From: Anaerolineae bacterium
GTDB taxonomy: Bacteria; Chloroflexota; Anaerolineae; B4-G1; SLSP01
Assembly (NCBI GenBank): GCA_021107605.1
Contig: JAIOSN010000324.1
Coordinates: forward strand, 1 to 15,096
Direction: 5' to 3'
Length of the DNA: 15,096 nucleotides
Both the position numbers and the translations under genes were made by a program. Each line of letters begins with the position of its first letter. The first letter of the stretch is position 1. The notes beneath the pieces are model-generated. The model ran no database searches, was not told the DNA's origin, and worked only from the letters and a program-made list of their open reading frames with translations. This document shows positions 1-6,617 of the stretch, piece by piece.

Positions 1-404
1 CCAAAGACGGTGTGCCGGCCATTGAGATGGGGTTGGGGAGCGTGAGTGATGAAGAATTGGCTCCCATTGGTATTTGGTCCCGCGTTCGCCATCGAGATGA
101 CGCCTCTATTGTGGGTCAGGGGATTGTTGGCGAGCTCATCTGGGAAGCGATAGCCGGGGCCGCCGCGTCCACTTCCGGTCGGATCGCCGCCCTGGATCAT
201 GAAGATGCTGATAACTCGATGGAAGGTCAAGTTGTCGTAAAATCCTGCCTCTGCTAAAAAGATAAAGTTGTTGACGGTGATGGGGGCGTGCTCAGGATAT
301 AGTTCTAGCTGGATTGTCCCTTTCTCAGTTTCTATTTCTACGAGGTAGGTGGCCTCGGTGTCGATTTGCATTTCTGGGGGGTTTTTCCACTGTTGGTTTG
401 CCAT
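1..404 (-). CDS. Cyclophilin-type peptidyl-prolyl cis-trans isomerase, 3' end cut by window
   Basis: The gene catalyses cis-trans isomerisation of Xaa-Pro bonds and assists protein folding. The 134 visible codons carry the cyclophilin signature. There is an early beta-strand run (VEIETEKGTIQLELYPEHAP, about residues 22-41), then FYDNLTFHRVI with the active-site Arg63, then FMIQGGDPTGSGRGGPGY with Gln71, then MANAGPNTNGSQFFIT (105-120) and LNGRHTVFG at the window edge. The usual Trp in the last motif is His, which is common in bacterial members. No signal peptide is seen, so it is probably cytoplasmic. The start ATG at 404-402 is preceded by AAGGAGA at good spacing. A full cyclophilin of this class needs roughly 20-40 more residues, which lie beyond position 1. 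Confidence 0.93.
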   Translation of the reverse strand, partial: MANQQWKNPPEMQIDTEATYLVEIETEKGTIQLELYPEHAPITVNNFIFLAEAGFYDNLTFHRVISIFMIQGGDPTGSGRGGPGYRFPDELANNPLTHNRGVISMANAGPNTNGSQFFITHAPQPHLNGRHTVF

Positions 405-439
405 TTGGTCTCCTTATGTTGGTTAGTGTGTAGAGCCAA

Positions 440-466
440 GTATACTCGAAAATCAGTAGGAGTATA
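440..466 (-). promoter_or_regulatory. Possible promoter/operator of the cyclophilin gene
   Basis: On the minus strand TATACT (445-440) is a fair -10 box about 40 bases ahead of the start codon. The position 17 bases further up has no good -35 box. A 7-bp inverted repeat, TATACTC at 441-447 and GAGTATA at 460-466 with 12 bases between, overlaps this -10 box and could be a protein-binding site. This is inference from symmetry only. Confidence 0.3.
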
Positions 467-566
467 GTGCCGTGAGAGGCGAGTAGGAATAACAATTTAA
501 TAACTTGCGCAGTTTGATAGGTTTTCACTATTCCTAACCTGGACAAGCCAGAACCAAAAAGGAAAC

Positions 567-602
567 TCACCACAGAGGCACAGAGAACACAGAGAAAGAC
601 AG
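567..602. repeat. Degenerate interspersed repeat of the CACAGAGGCACAGAGAACAC type
   Basis: The stretch is a run of related short words (CACAGAG, CACAGAGAACACAGAG) of a kind seen between genes in many environmental bacterial genomes. Read on the minus strand it gives an open frame with a Phe/Leu/Cys/Val-rich peptide, which is an artefact of the repeat. The gap between the cyclophilin and the HAD gene (405-682) otherwise holds only the palindrome listed next. Confidence 0.5.
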
Positions 603-629
603 AAAAAAACTCTGCGCCCTCCGCTGTCA

Positions 630-657
630 AGACCTCGGAGGTCTAGCACGCCTGAGT
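630..657. repeat. Dispersed palindromic repeat, copy A
   Basis: AGACCTCGGAGGTCT (630-644) has 7-bp arms around a central G. It is followed by CGCCTGAGTAG (about 649-659). The same palindrome is at 12728-12742, and a variant with the same tail is at 14613-14641, so it is a dispersed repeat of this genome. It lies just past the 3' end of the HAD gene. Confidence 0.6.
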
Positions 658-682
658 AGTAATCGGTTGGTTTGATAGAACA

Positions 683-1315
683 CTAGCTATTCTCGGATAC
701 GAGAAATCGGTGCAGGTCACGAAAATCGCTGATCACCAAATCCGCGTCTATAGTTTCCGTTTCCGGACCGAAAAAACAAGTGGCTACTCCCGCTGCTTGA
801 CCGGCCAGTATGTCAATTTCTCGATCACCAACCGTGATGGTTTCTTCCCGTTTCAGGTGGTGCGCTTTGAGTATAGCCTCGAACACGGCCGGATCAGGTT
901 TTCTGGGATAACCATCGTCTCGGGTCAGGCAACCCACAAAGTAAGCGGCCATATTGTTCGCAGCCAGCAATTGGGCTGTGCCTTCTCTTCCCCGATGCGT
1001 TACAATAGCGTTCTTCCCTCCGTTGGCACAAATGTATTGGCAGATTGTGATGACTCCCGGAAACGGTGGGTTTTCTTCAGGTTGCGTACAGGAGTAATGC
1101 TTCTTAAATTCCTGCACAATATTTTCTTCGTTCAACTGATACTTATCGGCCAGAGTAGAAACACAATGACCTAGCGATTTCCGAGCCAATCCCTCTATCC
1201 ACTTCAACGACACATTCTCCCCCAAATCATTTAGAGCTGCCTGGAATGCTCTGGCAATGGGAGGGTAGGTATCAAAAAGCGTGCCATCTACATCCCAAAT
1301 GATATTTCGAAACAT
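683..1315 (-). CDS. HAD-superfamily hydrolase, phosphoglycolate-phosphatase-like
   Basis: The 210-residue protein has all four HAD motifs in order. Motif I is DVDGTLFD with nucleophile Asp8 and acid Asp10. Motif II is IVTHRG with Thr106. Motif III is the RKPDP segment with Lys139. Motif IV is VGDREID with Asp164 and Asp168. A helical cap of about 80 residues sits between motifs I and II, as in subfamily I (Gph/PGMB-like) phosphatases, and the length fits. It should be a soluble Mg-dependent phosphomonoesterase; the substrate cannot be read from sequence. The start ATG at 1315 is preceded by GAGGAGGA about six bases upstream. The last codons share the 13-mer GATACGAGAAATC (696-708) with a repeat at 14641-14653, so a dispersed repeat may have reached into the gene end. 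Confidence 0.9.
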   Translation of the reverse strand: MFRNIIWDVDGTLFDTYPPIARAFQAALNDLGENVSLKWIEGLARKSLGHCVSTLADKYQLNEENIVQEFKKHYSCTQPEENPPFPGVITICQYICANGGKNAIVTHRGREGTAQLLAANNMAAYFVGCLTRDDGYPRKPDPAVFEAILKAHHLKREETITVGDREIDILAGQAAGVATCFFGPETETIDADLVISDFRDLHRFLVSENS

Positions 1316-1364
1316 GTTTGTCCTCCTCGGTTAAATTCAGAATCCAACGACTCCAACACGTCTA

Positions 1365-1434
1365 CTGAAGTAGCCCTCTGTCCACCGGCGTGGACAAGAG
1401 GTTAGCACGTCACCGTGGGGCGACTTCCCACGGT
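1365..1434 (-). other. Run of three short hairpins upstream of the HAD gene
   Basis: No gene is seen between 1316 and 1592. The part next to the HAD start holds three successive inverted repeats: CTACT/AGTAG with a 2-base loop near 1362-1373, GTCCAC/GTGGAC around CGGC at 1380-1395, and ACCGTGGG/CCCACGGT at 1412-1434 with a 7-base loop. Read on the minus strand they would lie in the 5' untranslated region of the HAD mRNA. I recognise no known riboswitch. Confidence 0.35.
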
Positions 1435-1517
1435 TACTGGGCCGTTGTGCCAGGGCAGGCGTGTCTCTGGGCCAAGTGCGCAGTAAATCCGGTCGTCTGG
1501 AGTGGCTGGTAAAAATC

Positions 1518-1549
1518 ACGCGCAGAGATGCGATCGCATCTCTGCGCGT
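1518..1549 (-). terminator. Perfect 32-bp palindrome, terminator of the OsmC gene
   Basis: Positions 1518-1549 form an uninterrupted palindrome with the core TGCGATCGCA. On the minus strand it lies 44 bases past the OsmC stop codon and is followed, after GA, by TTTTT, as in a Rho-independent terminator. On the plus strand it is followed by TTTTCTATTT, so it could stop transcription from both sides. Confidence 0.75.
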
Positions 1550-1592
1550 TTTCTATTTGGTGCTGCGGCCTGTAAGTCGCAGGTTAAAGGAA

Positions 1593-2042
1593 CTACGCCT
1601 GTTCAACGACCGAGTCTGTCACAATCCGGGTCGGATTCATCAGATTATCTTCTACGGGGCAGCGGTTGTGGATGAATTCGACAAATTTCTCCACCTTATC
1701 GCTGGGGGAACTGGTTTTGATGTGTAAGGTCATGCGAATTTCCTGGAAGCCATTGCGGACACCTTCTTGTCCCTTGAAGAAGCCGGCTGGATCCAGGTCA
1801 CCTTCCAACTCTACCCAGAACTCTTGTAAATCAATCTTCTGGGATTTGGCAAAGGCGGCCGCGACGATGCACTGACAGGAGCCCAGGGCGGCCAGGATGG
1901 CCTCCACAGGATTCATTCCCTTGTCTGTGCCCCCGATAGCTTGCGGTTCATCCATGATAATTTTGAAGCCGCGACTCTCGTTTTCAACCGCCAACCCACC
2001 CGGGAGCTTACGTGAAATTGCTTTGAATGTATGGATAGCCAT
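1593..2042 (-). CDS. OsmC/Ohr-family protein
   Basis: OsmC-family proteins are thiol peroxidases that reduce organic or fatty-acid hydroperoxides in the cytoplasm. The 149-residue length fits. The family pattern is visible: GGTDKGMNPVEAILAALGSC (residues 37-56) carries the first reactive cysteine, Cys56, with Cys58 two residues on. IHNRCPVEDNL carries the second, Cys128, in the usual distal position. It resembles the YhfA/OsmC branch more than Ohr, judged by NRCPVE. The start ATG at 2042 has GGAGAG about seven bases upstream. The gene stands alone, with its own strong promoter (2081-2109) and terminator (1518-1549). Confidence 0.92.
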   Translation of the reverse strand: MAIHTFKAISRKLPGGLAVENESRGFKIIMDEPQAIGGTDKGMNPVEAILAALGSCQCIVAAAFAKSQKIDLQEFWVELEGDLDPAGFFKGQEGVRNGFQEIRMTLHIKTSSPSDKVEKFVEFIHNRCPVEDNLMNPTRIVTDSVVEQA

Positions 2043-2080
2043 TTTTCTCTCCTTGAATTTAATTTCACTCCAACCGGTTC

Positions 2081-2109
2081 ATAATACTCGCTAGGAAGAT
2101 AACTGTCAA
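2081..2109 (-). promoter_or_regulatory. Sigma-70-type promoter of the OsmC gene
   Basis: On the minus strand TTGACA (2109-2104) and TATTAT (2086-2081) are separated by exactly 17 bases. This is a near-consensus housekeeping promoter about 40 bases ahead of the OsmC start codon. An AACCGGTT palindrome at about 2072-2079 overlaps the expected start of transcription and might be an operator. Confidence 0.8.
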
Positions 2110-2172
2110 TCTCAATTGCGGGGAAATGGAAACACGATATTGTTAGTTTTGGCTCCGGTAGAGTTCGCTGGG

Positions 2173-2200
2173 TTGCTCTCTCCCTTCAGACTGGTATCAT
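2173..2200 (+). promoter_or_regulatory. Likely promoter of the uppP operon
   Basis: TTGCTC (2173-2178) and TATCAT (2195-2200) are 16 bases apart, and TGG just before the second box gives an extended -10. Transcription would start near 2207. That leaves room for the ribosome site at 2229-2235 but almost none for a GTG start at 2215. Confidence 0.5.
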
Positions 2201-2241
2201 GGCTTCTTTAAGAAGTGATTGATTTGTTGAGGAGGCCGACT

Positions 2242-3051
2242 TTGACTTTATGGCAAGCTTTACTACTGGGCATCTTGCAGGGCGCGACAGAATTTCTCCC
2301 GGTCAGCAGTTCCGGACATCTGGTGATTTTACCGCACCTGTTGAACTGGCCGGATCCAGGGCTGGTTCTGGATACGGTTTTGCACTTAGGCACGATGGTA
2401 GCCGTGGTATTCTATTTTTGGCGCGATCTCTGGTCGCTGGCTCTGGCGGCAATGGAGAGCTTGCGAGAGCGTTCTCTGGATGACCCGCAGGCGCGGATAG
2501 CCTGGGGGCTTTTGTTAGCTACCATCCCGACCGCGTTCATTGGTTGGCTATTGGAGGAGCGGATCGAAGAGCTCTTCCAGGCGCCGCAGGCCGCGGGCGG
2601 CTTCCTGTTGGTGACTGCGCTGCTGCTATTGCTGGCAGAGTATAGGGGACGGCAGCAGCGTGATTTAGAGACGCTCTCTTGGCGTGATGCGCTGCTTATC
2701 GGATTGGCGCAGACGTTAGCGATAGCGCCAGGCTTGAGTCGCTCCGGGACGACTATTGCGGCGGGATTGTTGCTGGGGTACCGGCGCGCGGAAGCGACGC
2801 GCTTCAGTTTTCTCTTGTCCGTTCCCATCATCTTGGGGAGTGGATTTTACCAGTTGCTGAAATTGACCGGAGACGGCGGTGCTGCCACGTCCAGTAGCGG
2901 CGTGATGTTGGTGGGATTCTTGGCCGCGGCTGTAACCGGTTATCTGGCCATTGCCGGATTTCTGGCGTTGGTGCGCCGGCAGAGCCTCTGGCCCTTCGCC
3001 GCCTATTGCGCGACTCTCGGCTTGCTGGTGGTGAGTGGAGTGCTAGGATGA
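2242..3051 (+). CDS. uppP: Undecaprenyl-diphosphatase (BacA/UppP family)
   Basis: UppP removes a phosphate from undecaprenyl diphosphate at the membrane, recycling the lipid carrier for peptidoglycan and other cell-wall polymers. Both family signatures are present. One is GATEFLPVSSSGHLV near the N-terminus, with the catalytic Glu and the Ser-rich loop. The other is APGLSRSGTTIAAGLLLGYRR in the second half, with the essential SRSG. Around eight hydrophobic segments cover the chain, and about 269 residues is the normal length. I choose the TTG at 2242 because GAGGAGG (2229-2235) sits six bases ahead of it. A GTG at 2215 in the same frame would add nine residues but has no ribosome site and lies at the promoter. 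The stop overlaps the next start (ATGA at 3048-3051), so the two are translationally coupled. Confidence 0.93.
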   Translation: MTLWQALLLGILQGATEFLPVSSSGHLVILPHLLNWPDPGLVLDTVLHLGTMVAVVFYFWRDLWSLALAAMESLRERSLDDPQARIAWGLLLATIPTAFIGWLLEERIEELFQAPQAAGGFLLVTALLLLLAEYRGRQQRDLETLSWRDALLIGLAQTLAIAPGLSRSGTTIAAGLLLGYRRAEATRFSFLLSVPIILGSGFYQLLKLTGDGGAATSSSGVMLVGFLAAAVTGYLAIAGFLALVRRQSLWPFAAYCATLGLLVVSGVLG

Positions 3052-3881
3052 GACGACGGGGTCTGCTGATTTGCGTGTTACTGGGGGTGCTGACCGCGTG
3101 CATTCCATCCTCTATTGTGCCGACGCCTATCGCTGAACCGTTGGCCGCGTCGCCGGAGTCGCTGCGGCTAGTTTACTCTGAATCCATGGCCCCCTTGTTC
3201 CACGCGCTGGCGCCGGCTTACCAGCAGTATAATCCGGCGGTGGAGGTGCTATTGCTGGAACGCGCCGCTGCGCTGGCCGAGCAGGCGTTAGTTCGTGGGG
3301 ATGTGGATATCGCGGTGCTGACCAGGCTGCCCGTCGCGGCCTCAGAGTCGGCATACTGGTCAGCACCGTTTGCGCGTGAGGGGCTGGCAGTCGTGGTCAA
3401 TCCGCAGAATGGGCTGCCGGGTTTGACCACGGGACAATTGCGGGAGCTCTTCCAGGGGCGCGTTGAGGATTGGGCGAGCTGGGAAGGCTTGCCCGGTTTG
3501 CCGGTGATCGTGAGCCGGGAAGAGGGTGCGGGGGAGTATGTGTATTTCCAGGAGCAAGTGATGGGCGATTTCCCTGTCACGCTGACCGCTCTCTTGGCAC
3601 CCAGCAGTGAGGCCGTGCTCAAGATGGTCGGGGAGAAGGAGTTGGCGGTGGGGTATCTCTCTACGGCGCGGCTGGATGGGCGAGTCCGCCCGCTGGCATT
3701 GGGCGGCGTGCCGCCCTCACGCGAGATGTTGGCGTCTGGCGCTTATCCGTTGACCCGCGAGCTCTATTTGGTGATGAACGGCGAGCCAGATGGAGCAGCG
3801 CGTGATTTTGTGCAGTGGGTGCTGGGCGCGGAAGGGCAGCGGATCGTCACAGAGCGAGGTTGGGTGAGGAAAGGCGAGTGA
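3048..3881 (+). CDS. PstS-like periplasmic/extracellular substrate-binding lipoprotein
   Basis: This 277-residue protein has a lipoprotein signal: two Arg after the start, a hydrophobic stretch, then LGVLTAC with Cys18 as the lipidation site. The mature part reads like a PBP-superfamily phosphate-binding protein: LRLVYSESMAPLFHALAPAY (ligand loop and first helix), RGDVDIAVLTR, APFAREGLAVVVNPQN, LTTGQLRELFQGRVEDWASW (a very typical PstS motif), VIVSREEGAGEYVYFQEQVMG, and YPLTRELYLVMNGEP near the end. It binds a small anion, probably phosphate, at the cell surface. No PstC, PstA or PstB gene is nearby, so it may serve sensing or scavenging rather than a local transporter. It overlaps uppP by four bases. 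Its stop codon lies in the first unit of the 8-bp tandem repeat. Confidence 0.82.
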   Translation: MRRRGLLICVLLGVLTACIPSSIVPTPIAEPLAASPESLRLVYSESMAPLFHALAPAYQQYNPAVEVLLLERAAALAEQALVRGDVDIAVLTRLPVAASESAYWSAPFAREGLAVVVNPQNGLPGLTTGQLRELFQGRVEDWASWEGLPGLPVIVSREEGAGEYVYFQEQVMGDFPVTLTALLAPSSEAVLKMVGEKELAVGYLSTARLDGRVRPLALGGVPPSREMLASGAYPLTRELYLVMNGEPDGAARDFVQWVLGAEGQRIVTERGWVRKGE

Positions 3882-3985
3882 GCGAGAAGGCGAGAAGGCG
3901 AGAAAGCGAGAAGGCGAGGAAGCGAGGAAGCGAGTGAGCGAGAAGGTGAGGAAGCGAGAAAGCGAGAAGGCGAGGAAGCGATGAA
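3874..3985 (+). repeat. 8-bp tandem repeat (GCGAGRAR), 14 units
   Basis: Fourteen in-register octamers run from 3874 to 3985. They are GCGAGAAG, GCGAGAAA, GCGAGGAA and GCGAGTGA variants, with one GTGAGGAA and a last unit GCGATGAA. Unit 1 supplies the TGA that ends the upstream lipoprotein gene (3879-3881), and unit 14 supplies the ATG of the glycosyltransferase gene (3981-3983). Unit 13 (GCGAGGAA) doubles as the ribosome-binding site. Read on the minus strand the array gives meaningless Ser/Leu/Arg-rich frames. Confidence 0.92.
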
Positions 3986-5402
3986 GCGCAGGATATTATG
4001 GTGGGGTGTGGGGATACTGCTGCTCTCACTGCTGGTGCGTTCCGGTTGGCTAATACTTTTCCCCGCTGATCCGCTAGAGCCGGTGGATGCGAAAGGGTAC
4101 CATCTACTGGCGTGCAATCTGCTTGCCGGGCAGGGCTTCTCATTGAATAGTAGTATCCCTTTCTGTCCGGACACCATCCGCACGCCGCTCTACCCACTCT
4201 TTTTGGCGGCGATTTATCGTTTCTTGGGGTTAGAGCCGGCTTGCGTGGTGTTAGTCCAACTTTTACTGGAAACGTTGACCACCGCGCTGGTGCTCCGGCT
4301 GGGACGCGAGTTGGGCGGTGCGCGGGTGGGGTGGGTGGCCGCGTTCTGCTATGCTCTTAATGGGAGCACGCAGCGATATACCGGCTCGCTCTACGCCGAG
4401 ACGTTGTTGTTACCGTTGGTCGCCGTGGCGTTGTGGGTCTCTCTGCTAGCATTTAAGCGAGCTACGCCGGGGCGAGTAATGCTGGCAGCATTCTGTTGGG
4501 GGCTGGCGGTGCTCACCAAGCCCAATGTGCAGTTTCTGGCGCTGGCTGTGGGGTTGTTGGGGGCGTAATACTCTCTCTTCGTTCCCCGGCCGGGACGTTT
4601 TAAGTTTTACGCCTCACGTGCCGGTCTCTATTTTATCACTCTCTTGGCGGTGCTGGCCCCCTGGTTGCTCCGTAACCATCGCCTTCTTGACCGCTGGTTC
4701 CTCTCAACCGCTTTTGAGGAGAACCTGGCGCGGGTAAGTGCTATCGCCACGCTGACGGAGGTGGAGGGGGTCTGCGCGGCGCCGTGGACGCCAACGTGGG
4801 AACATTACTATCTCAGTGCGATTGTGGACGCGGCGACGGTGCGTTTTGAGTGGGGCGCGCGCACCGAGAGCGGGGATGAGTGCAATGTTTCCCGATTGCG
4901 TCACCACGAGATGGGTATCGTGGCGCGGGAGATCGTCTCTGCGCATCCCCGCGCTGCGTTAGTGGCTCATGTGCAGGGTGTGGGACGCTCTCTCTTGGAT
5001 ATTGGGCATCGCAAGTGGTATCCAATGCTCACCGGCCGCGAATGGGAGACCACCGGTGTACTCGATGGTATCTGGCAGCGGATGGGGGAATCGCTCCATA
5101 TAGGGGCGGTGGGCGACGCTTTCCACGCTCTCTGGTTGGAACGGGTGGTGCGTATTCCCCCGCTCGCCGGCGTGCTCTGGTGGGGGCTGTTGGCCGGGCG
5201 GATTGTGCTCTGGGGATTGTGTGGACGCGGCGCGCTGCGGCTCTGGCGCGCTCAACCTGTGGCTGCGCTCTTGTTGCTGGGGACGATAGCTTACTTTATC
5301 GTGTTGCCCGGTCCCATTGCCTATGACCGCTTCTACTTGCCTGCTATCCCAGCGGTGATGATGTTGGCGGCGTTAGCTCTTCGTTATCCACAAATTGCAT
5401 AG
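3981..5402 (+). pseudogene. GT39/ArnT-like membrane glycosyltransferase, split by an in-frame TAA
   Basis: Family members move a sugar from a polyprenyl-phosphate carrier onto a lipid or protein on the outer face of the membrane. The first 195 codons hold a transmembrane helix (about 7-27), then the typical first extracytoplasmic loop PVDAKGYHLLACNLLAGQGF with the expected catalytic Asp, then RTPLYPLFLAAIYRFLG and three to four more helices. A TAA at 4566-4568 interrupts the frame. The same frame then stays open for 277 codons, starting YSLFVPRPGRF, and continues the family pattern: APWLLRNHR, a long soluble loop, helices, and GPIAYDRFYLPAIPAVMMLA at the end. No frameshift is needed, so one base change (for example TAA from CAA, AAA or TAC) explains the break. 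It is either a recent nonsense mutation or a sequence error. UppP upstream makes a link to lipid-carrier chemistry plausible. Confidence 0.82.
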
Positions 5403-5518
5403 GTTTTTCTCATTGCAAAGTCCCAGAGACCCTAAATGTTAAGGGCGCGAGTGAGGCGTTGACAGCTCAATCAAAGCGCGCCACGGGTAGGCGCATCTTT
5501 TGAAGGGGGTACTAAAAG

Positions 5519-5656
5519 ATGGAGGACACGGGTAAGCATTTTTCCCGTGTCCGGAGCTCACTTAAACAAGGGGATACCCGAGACGAAGTTACGGGCGATG
5601 TCTTGCAGCGCGAAGCCGATAAGGTAACAATCACGGTGATAAGCGGGGTGACATAG
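5519..5656 (+). CDS. Possible small protein, 45 residues, unknown
   Basis: An ATG at 5519, with GAAGGGGGT about eight bases upstream, opens a 45-codon frame ending in TAG (5654-5656). The peptide is hydrophilic (MEDTGKHFSRVRSS at its start, VTITVISGVT at its end). It has no signal peptide, no membrane helix and no motif I recognise. The frame is closed by TAA just above the ATG, so it cannot be longer. A hairpin, GGACACGGG/CCCGTGTCC (about 5523-5551), lies inside it, so the stretch might be a structured RNA instead. The rest of the gap (5403-5518 and 5657-5705) shows no gene. It contains a GGCGCG/CGCGCC pairing near 5446-5482. Confidence 0.28.
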   Translation: MEDTGKHFSRVRSSLKQGDTRDEVTGDVLQREADKVTITVISGVT

Positions 5657-5705
5657 CTAGCGTATTCTGGAGAAATTCCTGAAACGATAGGCTGAATAAC
5701 AGCGT

Positions 5706-5945
5706 TTATTGGCGCGTGGCTTGTCCTTTTTTATAGCGGTAGACGATGCGTCCACGATCCAGGTCGTAAGGGGAGATTTCCACCTTCACGCGGTCTCCTA
5801 GTAGGATGCGGATGTAGTACCGGCGCATCTTGCCGCTGAGATAAGCGATTATCTCGTGTTCATTATCCAGCTCAACGCGGAATTTAGTCCCTTTCAGGGC
5901 TTCGGTAACAGTACCTAACATCTCAATCTTTTCACTTTTCGCCAT
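5706..5945 (-). CDS. infA: Translation initiation factor IF-1
   Basis: IF-1 binds the A site of the 30S subunit and works with IF-2 and IF-3 in initiation. The OB-fold sequence is nearly complete from IEMLGTVTEALKGTKFRVEL to IIAYLSGKMRRYYIRILLGDRVKVEISPYDLDRGRIVYR, all strongly conserved. At 79 residues it is slightly longer than the usual 72 because of a basic GQATRQ tail. The start at 5945 has AAGGAG at ideal spacing. The open frame extends 24 codons further upstream but overlaps the end of the carD-like gene and has no ribosome site. It lies 28 bases behind the carD-like stop, so the two are probably cotranscribed rather than infA sitting in the usual ribosomal-protein operon. Confidence 0.97.
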   Translation of the reverse strand: MAKSEKIEMLGTVTEALKGTKFRVELDNEHEIIAYLSGKMRRYYIRILLGDRVKVEISPYDLDRGRIVYRYKKGQATRQ

Positions 5946-5973
5946 CTTAACTCCTTCTTTATCAGTTAGTTGA

Positions 5974-6570
5974 TTATTGGGTCGCTTGGTTGCAGAGAGG
6001 CGGCTCTTGTTCTGCAACTTCTAGATTATCTACTTGGTTCGGTTGGTTAATTCTCTCAAAGGAGGCTCTCAGATGAGCCTTGATCTCTTTTTGAGCTTGG
6101 ATCAAGGGAATATCTCTGGCCGCCGCTATTTCAGCCGCCAGCAAGCGCAGCCCTTGTTTGTAGAGTTCGTTCCCTTTTTGCGTCAAGCCGTTTTCCCCCT
6201 GTTTCCGCCAGCCGGCATCACGAATTATCTTGGCGATCTCTTGAATATTTCCGGTGTGGCTCTGACTGCGGATCACTTTATGGCGCGCGCGGTAATTATT
6301 AGGCAGTTCTTCCGGGGGACTGGCTAAAATTGTCCATACCTCATCCATTTCCGCTGTTGAAACTGCTGCTCGCAAGCCAATCTCATCCACCTCGTTAATT
6401 GGAATCATCAAGTTGGTGGTGGTTTGTTTTAGCAGTCTGATCGTATAATATCTCCTTAAGGTTCCTTCTGTCTCTAACTCCTTAAAGCCGGTGATTCTTC
6501 CGGCCCCGCGGATGGGATGAACGACGGCCTCACCAATTTTAAATTTGGTTTTCTCTTCTTGCTCACCCAT
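5974..6570 (-). CDS. carD: CarD/CdnL-family transcriptional regulator
   Basis: CarD proteins bind the RNA polymerase beta subunit through an N-terminal Tudor-like domain and stabilise the open promoter complex. The N-terminal domain is clear: FKIGEAVVHPIRGAGRITGFKE (about 10-31), then RRYYTIRLL and NLMIPINEVDEIGLR. The rest is largely helical (about 75-180), as expected for the DNA-contacting domain, and the last 20 residues are acidic and unstructured. At 198 residues it is a little longer than typical CarD (about 160). The start ATG at 6570 has AAGGGGG seven bases upstream. It sits between padR (47-base gap) and infA (28-base gap) on one strand, so a single transcript is likely. Confidence 0.88.
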   Translation of the reverse strand: MGEQEEKTKFKIGEAVVHPIRGAGRITGFKELETEGTLRRYYTIRLLKQTTTNLMIPINEVDEIGLRAAVSTAEMDEVWTILASPPEELPNNYRARHKVIRSQSHTGNIQEIAKIIRDAGWRKQGENGLTQKGNELYKQGLRLLAAEIAAARDIPLIQAQKEIKAHLRASFERINQPNQVDNLEVAEQEPPLCNQATQ

Positions 6571-6617
6571 TTTTCCCCCTTAGGCTACTGTTAATTAATT
6601 TGAGTGCGCTGCTGAAG

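Noticed and set aside
325..630. 101-codon minus-strand frame with a hydrophobic start
   Set aside because: Its hydrophobic part is the translation of the CACAGAG-type repeat, and it runs into the cyclophilin gene in another frame.
710..1174. Plus-strand frame across the HAD gene
   Set aside because: Shadow of the minus-strand HAD gene, which has all four motifs and a strong ribosome site.
3874..3985. CRISPR array
   Set aside because: Units are 8 bp with no spacers; it is a simple tandem repeat.
3847..4197. Minus-strand frames rich in Ser, Leu, Arg and Pro
   Set aside because: They are translations of the octamer tandem repeat on the other strand.
4880..5326. 148-codon frame overlapping the glycosyltransferase
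   Set aside because: Out-of-frame shadow of the second part of the interrupted glycosyltransferase gene.
5459..5464. TTGACA as a -35 box
   Set aside because: No -10-like sequence lies 15-19 bases downstream.
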